Source: a virus
Direction: 5' to 3' (one strand)
Length of the DNA: 32,021 bases
IMG/VR virus record: IMGVR_UViG_3300009785_000052
Location: 1 to 32,021 of that record
This document shows positions 9,901 to 18,900 of this stretch, one piece after another. How positions within the stretch are numbered: position 1 is the first letter of the stretch; each line of letters opens with the position of its first letter. Under the pieces are notes generated by a model, which ran no database searches, was not told the DNA's origin, and was given only the letters and a program-made list of their open reading frames with translations. The translations under genes and the position numbers were made by a program.

Positions 9901-12900
9901 AGTGTTTGTGATAATTCAAAGAATCCAGTAGTTTTACTTTTTACTAAAATAAAAACTCTACCTTGATCATTTGTAACTTTTGTTGGATCTTCATCTGTAC
10001 GCTTTACTTCTGCTTGTGGCTCAGAAATAGCTATCATATTTCCGTCGCTGCTAATATCAATTGATCCGCCCCAATTGGTGTTGTCATTCCAAATATCATC
10101 TTCATTAACCGGTAAATCTGTTTGGGCAATAGTTTGATGCCTTTGGAAATTTCCGTTATTATTTCTATAAACAACTACTTGTGCCGGAGTAGTACTATTA
10201 TTTTCATACTGTGCTAACCCTATTAATACTTCACCGTCTTTAGATACTGCCATTTTGTTAAAATTAAACAAGCTACCTTGATCAAGAACAGTACTAGGAT
10301 CAGCACTATCAAATAATGGCAGTATTTCTTTATCATTAGGAATATATCCAATGTAATCTATCGGAGTTGTTTGTTGCGTCCATTCAGCACCATTAAATAT
10401 TCCAGGGGAAAGATTTGTATTTGCTTTAAATATACTTCCATTAATATATACAAGGTCATTAGTTTGATAACTTAGAGAATCTGCAAATTCTCCTTGGAAT
10501 TTCTTATCTTTAGATAATTCCCAATTCCATACATTTCCTTCTTCGTCAGTACCGTAATTAACAAAATACACTCTACCCGGTATAAAAGTACTGTCGTCAA
10601 GTGTTGTACCAGATTTTAGAAATTCTCGGTTAGTTTTAAAATTTTGCCCTGCACGAATAAAGAGTTTATATAAATTGTTTAACTTTGATAGTTTAACATC
10701 TGAACCAAAATAAAAGTCATCACCTTGAACACCTGGTCCAATATACGAATTAACATACGAGAATATATTAGATCCTACAGTAGTATAAATAGAAAACATT
10801 CCTTGATGGAAATGCTGTCCTGGATCAGCTAACTTCACTGCTGGAATGTTATATACGTTTATCCAGTCATTATTTGTAACTGATGGAATATTTGCAGCTA
10901 CCGGAACGCCTGCAACCGTGTCCGCTTGATAAAACCAATATTCAAAATTGTCAGAAGCACTATTCTCCCAAGTAGTTGGTGTACGACCAGTTACTGGTAT
11001 ATTTCTTCCTGCGTCAATTACAAGAAGTTTTCCTATACCTTCTGAATCTAATCCTAAAGATACACCATATATTTCTCCCATTACACGATCAACTTGATAA
11101 ATTGGACTTGGATCTAATGGGTCTCCTAAAAATCTTATTTCAGCATTATTACCAAATATAAAACCTTTAGACCAATTTCCAGTAACATTTTTAACAAATA
11201 CTACTACGTTTAATGCACTTCTTCGCATATATGTAACTTCGGCTTGTGCTCCTGTTGTTACATCTTCAACAATATCGCCTATTCTAGGTTCATAAGGTTC
11301 ACCAAATAAATTAAATTTAGTAAATTTAAATTTTATATATCCGTCCCATAACTCAGTTACAGTTAAAGTTTTAGTAAAATCTGTGTTTAATAACCCAATT
11401 GCTTCAGGATTGTTACCAGTGCCATCATATCTTAATAAAGATGGCATATAACATTTAATTGTATCTGCTGGCGACAATGTATCTGTAAGAACTTTTGGTG
11501 CTCGCATTACAAAAAGACTACTTAGAAACGGATCAGTTGAACCTCCTGCTCCTGGTAGGCCTTGATAACTTAAACTAACGATTTCACTAGCTTTAGTATT
11601 TTCACTATCTACAGTAGCAGTTTCGTAATCTCTAGAATTATAATAATACTTGTTTGATACTGAACTATCAGTAATTGCATCTTGATATACTAGTCCGTGA
11701 CCTGCATCCGAAGTAGTTACTGAAGATACTTGATAAGTTACAGGAACTGCTATCATCCAATAACCACCATAGTAACTATCAACATCAATTGTTTCTGAAG
11801 GTGCAGCAGTTGTATATTCTCCAACAAAATCTCCGCCAAATAAGAATAGACTATCAGTTTGAGCAAAAGATCCAGATATGTTGTTAAGGTAAATTCCAAG
11901 ACTTCCGTCAACTTCGAATACATATGCAACTGTGCCTGTGCCTGTTTGAGTGCTCACTGTTGAACCAACTGTTGGTTGATTAGTAAACGAATTAATCTTA
12001 AAAATTAAATCTACTTTTAATTGAATTGTATGTTCACCAGTAAAGAAACTTGAATTTAACGCTGTCATTCCGCTGCCAGCAAATGGTTCAAGTGCAGTAT
12101 ATGATGTTTGATTTTGATTAGCTATTGTTTTAGTATTCCACTTTAATTTAATACTATCATTAATATCAATACCAGCGTACATAAATTTAGGCGCTCTAAC
12201 TAATACATGGTTAGTTGTTATATTAGTAAACGGATAATTACCAGTTAGTAATATATTTATTTTTTGAGATTGTTCTGTTATATTACCAATTGTTTCACTA
12301 GTTTGAACTACACTAGTAAAACTTGAAAACTGTACATTATCAGACTCTGGAATAATTGCTGTTGTAGCTTTCCATAATTTGTTGTTATAGGAAATAATAT
12401 CGTCAGCTACATACGCAGTTGTTTCGTTATAAAATTGTTTATAATTTGTTCTTACTCTACTAGCTGAAGGAGATCCAATAATTAAAAACTTTCCATCATC
12501 TGATAACTCTATACTCTCTCCAAATTTTTGTAAATCAGGAGATGTTAAAGAATGGTATGATTCATTAAATATTTCAGTAGACGTATGAGCAACAATAACT
12601 CTATAAAAATTATTATTATATTTTACTATGTCGTTAATACTATATAGTAATCCTTCATAAAATCCTTTATAAGAGTCTGCAATACCGGTAGGAGCAAGTA
12701 TTGTTTGTGTTAATAGATAGTTGCTATTTGACGAGGATCTTTGGTATACATAAACTTTGCCATCGTCTTCGTGTGGCGAACCAACAACTAATGTAGTATT
12801 AGATGCATTAGTTGATATTGATGATGCAAAATCTAAACCAGTTAAATCTGTATCACTACTAACTTCTTGTAGCTTTGTAAATGCTTGTGTATTTTCGTAA

Positions 12901-15900
12901 ACTTTCCAACCGTTACTATCTGCTGAGTCTACCCAAAATTTAGATTTTAAATTTGCTAACTTTTGTGCAACAACGTTTAAGGTAGTTAATGTGCTTGTTC
13001 TAACCGAAACTAGTTTGCTTAATCTACCAACACAGGTTTCAATATCTTCTATTGCTTCAGAAGATATAAATGTAATTTTTTCTAAACTTATAGATTTAAC
13101 TTTAAAAAATGCACCAATATTTGCTTTAGAAGTTTGAGCACTTGCAAATGAACTATCTTCAGTACTTAATGTTGTAGAAAGTAAATCATATACGCCAAAT
13201 ATTTCGCCAGGTAAAATATTCTGTGGTGTTGAAGTTAATACTACTGTAAACTCAGTTTCTCCACCAACAACACTTTCAATATTAAAATTAGTATCGTCGT
13301 GTCTATAAATATTCCAAGTTAATTTATCATTGCCTACCCATATAAGATTTCCTCGGTTACACAAAGAAAAGTCAATATTTAATATTGCATCATAATCTTT
13401 AACAACAAAGTTTACATCTTCTTGGTTAACATATCCGCTGTCTTGAACATATCCCTGCTCAGGAGCAATATATTTTTCAGGAAACGGAGCATGAGTATAT
13501 TTTTTTGGTTTTAAATAAGTTTCGTATGGCTGGATTCTATATATTAAATCTGTTTCTTCTCCAGTTACGCTTTTTACTAATTCTATTGGTTGGGGTGAAA
13601 GTCTAAATTTTGTTTCATCTAGTTTGTATTCAACTTCGTCAAATCCATCAGAAGCGCCATATTGTCCACTTTTAATTGCCCATTCTTCATAGAATTCTAA
13701 ACTATCTTTATCAGCATTTCCTAATACATCAAACAACTTTGTTAACGCATTTTGAGTTCCTTTATCTTGGATAAATCCTTGATAGAACTTATATTGGCTA
13801 ACATCGTCATTAATAATATTTTCTAAATATTTTCTTTTCTGATAACCAATTAAGTGTTGTGCCATCCTCTGTTGTTCTGCATCAAAATTATCACTGTCTA
13901 AATCATAAAAGTCTGCAAACTGGTTAGTTTTATATTCAAAGTTTGGTGTTAGTCCCGGAGTTGGTTTTTCATCTAATCGATTCCAAAAAGATGGATTAAA
14001 CGTTTGTGTTCCAGGAACTTTTTGACTTGCAGTGTAATAAAATTCTTTTTGTTTAATAATATCACCAATAAAATAATCCTTGTTTGATTCCCAATTAGTT
14101 ATTTTAGCCTGATCGTAAACAAATCCTTCAATGTTAAGACTGCCGTCCCAGTTTGCTGTTCTGTACCCAAGGACTTTTATTCGTTCTTGTCTATACCCAG
14201 GCTCTAGGTCATATATAGTATCATTAAATACTGTTTTATTATCCAACAATACTACATGTTCTTTTTGTACTAACGGTAATTTTATTGCATATATACCATC
14301 AGCAGTGTTCTTAGGCGTTAATATAAATTCATTCGGGTCTTGTCTATTAAGCTGAACAAAATCTTCTGTTAACTTTTTGCCGTCAACTTTAACAAGTGTG
14401 TATCCGTAAAATGTATCAAAAATATTATCAACAACACTATAATCAGATTTAAATTTTAATTGCGAAGCACCCGGACTTACACTTATTAAAGTACCGCTGG
14501 CCCAATTATGTAATGTCCAATATGCAAACTCTTTTGCCGATGTTTGCCAATCGTCTACTACACTTTCTTCTTCTCTATAGTTATCAAAAACAAATCCAAC
14601 AGACTCTAAATATTTTCCGTATCCTTGTAAGAAGTCGGTTACTTCTTCAATAGTTTTTAAAATAGTACCATATGGAAGTTCTAAAGGAGCATACGTTGCA
14701 TACTCTTTTCTTAATGTTATTTCTCTGCCGCCTCTAATCGGTAATGACGGTAACCTTGCAAAATTATCTAAATTAAACACATCAGCAGTATGAGATTTTG
14801 TTACTCTATAAAACTGTCCACTGTTTTGAACTACTACTCCTGTTGAATACGTTCTTCCTGCTTCAAACTCTATATAAGGATCCGAGGCGCCGCCAATAGT
14901 AACAACAATATCTTTATCTCTAGGAAGTACTGGAAAATATTTAAATATCGGTGATGTGTTATCATAACCTTTAATTTTATAACCATTTGACTTTCTTTCA
15001 ATCATTACTCCGCTATAAGAAATTGTTTTTACCGGAGAACTTTTATTAAGGAAGATGCTATAATTTTCTTCTGGAACAAATACATTTCCTTCATTAAGAG
15101 GCGTTCTACTATCTAAAATTAATTTAAATTTATTCTTATCAGTATACCCAGCAATTTTAAATCCTATTTGATTTGTAATTGAAGTTAAGTCTAGTTTATA
15201 TTTAGAATATCCTAAAACAACGTTAGATGCCATATAACCTGCAACATAATTTATTAACCCAGAAGTATAAACTTGAGTAGAATCTAAATGGGTATTAGGA
15301 AAAATTAAACTCTTTAATTTAATTTGATTATTATCAGCTTTGTATATAATTTGTTTTGTTAAAGTTCTAACTTGATTAACTCTATCAAATCCAGTAGCTA
15401 ACACTTTAGACGGTTGATTTAATGTCCAGCTTGTAATTAAAGAAAAAGGATATTCACTACTTCGGCGCCAGGCAGTTTCAACAGGTGAATAATCACCAAA
15501 TTTAAATGAATCATTTAACTCACCCGAGTTAAAATTTTGGGCATATCCTGAATCATTTGGACTTAACAAAGTACCATTTTCGTCAACTGGAATGTGTGTT
15601 AATAATGTTGCCCTTTTATAATTATTTAAAATCTTAATCTTTTCGCCTGGGGCTCTAACAACACCGTTTTGCAAATCCGTCCATAGAATTAAATTGTCTT
15701 TTGTATATGGCGCAGGACCGTACTGTGTGTCCCACCAATTAGGTTTAATCGTAAATCCTATCATTTCCCAGGGGTGTGTATGAGGACGATCTGTGTCGTA
15801 TGCTTGTTGATACACTGCTCTCCAAAATCCCGGAAGTGTATTTCCGTTAGGCGATGACATTGTAGAATAATTAAATGTCCAAGAATTTAATCTATCATAA

Positions 15901-18900
15901 TAAGAATTTTCAGTATAGTCAGTATCAACTAACGAAGACCACTGTATAAAATCAGCCAACATAGGTGAATCTACAGCTGACTTATTAAAATCAGTAGTTC
16001 TAAATTCGCCGCCTTTGAAGCTATCTATATCAAATAACGAAGTGTCATATTTAATTTTTAAATTATTATAAATTCTCTTTTCTAACTCTAATAATAGATT
16101 ATCTCTAAAATCATTAAATGCTTTTATAATACTACCATCATGTCCTTGAATTACATTTACTGGTGTTTGGTAAGTATTATCATTATACAAACTTGGAACA
16201 AAAGAAGGATATAAGCCTAACTTTGTAGGAGTAGGTGGTACATAACTTCCGTTTGTAGTTTCGTATTCGTAAATATCAAGTAAGTCACCTTTAGTTTTAG
16301 TTTTTGTAACATTACAAAACCCTTCACTATTAAATGTATAATCTTTACCGTGAACTAACTGCATATCATTTAGATACACTTGCACAGAATTTCTACTTGG
16401 AACATCTAAACTAAACACTTTTGCTATAGCAAAATATTGCTGAGTATTATCGTCTACTATATGCGAAGTTCTTTTTACAGATCCTTGAGGAACCATATCT
16501 GAGAAAAAGAAGGGCATTGAGTTTATTTTATCTTTATTTATTTCTGCTAAGATTCTATCAACGTGCTCTTTAACCGGTCCTTCCCAACCTAAGTCATTTG
16601 CTGTTTGCAGGAATAATCTTTTAAATTTCCCATACTCTCTTCGTGCATATCTAATTGAGGATATTATATTAGAATCTTGATCTAATATACTATACATTGC
16701 TAAATTTAATGGAGAACTATGCTTAACAAATCTATTACCAAATTTTGTTATATCTCCTAAATCTCTTAAATTTCCTACACCTGGAAACTTTCCTGAAAAA
16801 TTAGATAAGTTTTCAACTATACTGGTTACGTGATTGTTTACTTCTCCTAATGTAAATTCATTAACATTATCGTTTAATGGATTTCTCTCTAAATTACTTG
16901 GAAAATCATAGTATCCGTTATCATTTTTACTAGCAACAGAAGTTGTTTTAATTATAATGTTGTCACCATCTGTTAATCCAGTTAATGAAGTAAATGCTGG
17001 TTTTAAAAATGTAACTGTAGTTAAATTATTAGGAGATATTCCTAATGTGTAATCAACATCTTTAAATTTTAATACGTTATTTAAAAACACCGTTACGTTT
17101 AAATCTGCAAGAGCAGCACTATTTTCATAAACATCAATATCAAATATATTAGTAGTATTATCAAACACGTAATTTCTTATTACAGGCTGTGTACTATCAG
17201 TTGGTGCTTTAATCCAACCATTTGTATTTGTATATGTAGATATACTTGAATACGTTCTAAGAAATCCTACATCTGTATTTTTGTAGTATAATTCTTCAAT
17301 ATTACGATATTCAAAATAGTCATTTAACAAATTAAAATTAAATGTAATATCGCCTACGTTTGTTATTGTTCTGTATGAAAGAGGAATTCCAACTTCAGTA
17401 TCTACTGAGCCTGTTCCTTCTTTATAACTAAAAAGTTTATTACCTTTAAAAGTTGTTGAATCATAAATTGTAGCATCGCTATAACTATTGTTATTTTCGT
17501 CAAATAATTCAAACAACGGAGGTTGGTTTACTTTAGTTTTTGTTTGTGCTACTTTCCAAGATGTTCCGTTGTAATAATACATTAATCCTTTGTATGTATT
17601 ACCGTCTGTAATTAACACTACTTCGTTAGTTACTGGTATTGAGTCAGTAACGTCAATTAATGAAATCTGTTTAATAGTTTGATCAACTTCAATTCCGGGG
17701 CCATCAAAATTAAAGAACTTAACTTGAAATATTCTTCCGTTAACTAGCTTATCAGGATCTGCTGTAAATAAAATACGCATTCCGTCAATTAAATCTATGC
17801 CATCAATATTGTAACCTGTGCTACCTTCAATAGTAGAAAATACATCTTTTGTATAGGTATCTAATAAATTAACATTTTGTTTAATACTAGTACCAAAGTT
17901 AAATAGCTTTATGCCCTTTTCAAATTCAATTATTGGACGTTTAGCTCTTGCAGATTCGTCTACATTAATAGGTTGCTCGTTTAATATAGCACTTTGTTCA
18001 ATAACAGATTTATGAAACCACCTATTGTACCTACTCCATAAATTTCCGTCAATTGCACTACGATTAATTAACATATAATCTCGTACAGTAGGATATCCAA
18101 TTGCAGTATCAAATGGCTGTCTGTCAAATCCTGCAATATCAAATTGTACGTCTACGTCTTTAACAAATGCACTAGGAACTGTTAGTAAATTTTGATTAAC
18201 AAGAACAATTTTATCGCCAACTCCTTCAACATAATATTCTCCTGTAGCATATTTTGCTGGCGTTACGTCTCCAATAAAGCTAATTTTCATTCCATTAGTT
18301 AAACTAAATCCTTCACCTGTAGTATATGTCTTCTTTCCTAATATTTCAGCATCAATGTCAATTGCTGACGACTCTTCTATATTAGCAACCTTTATTAAAC
18401 CTGCTGCTTCTATATCATTATCAGCAACATAATATAATGTATCTGGAGTAGTAGCAGTTGGAGTAAATGTTATTGTACCTTTTTCTGTACCCTGATTATC
18501 AATTAGCGAATCATCAATTAAAAACGAGTTATCTAAATCACGCTTTGTTCTAAGTGTAAAGGGTAAACCCGGAGTGTCAATATCAAACTTGTATGTAACG
18601 CCTCTAAATAATTTAATTGTTGGATTCTGCGTTAATCCATCTGGCGAAAATACATACCCAAAATTATCATCATTGTCAGCAGCTGACACTGTATAGGTGC
18701 TAATTACTTCTGTAGATTGTCCTCGTACATTAACAACTTGTGGACCATTAGGTAACCAATAGTATTCTCTAAAATTAACAAACTTGTCCCAGTCAATGTG
18801 CGGGTTCCAAGCATAATATTCTTGTTTATTAGTAATACTGTGATCAGAAACCTTTGAGTTAAAGCCTGTTAACTGATTCATGTAATCATTATAGTCTTTA

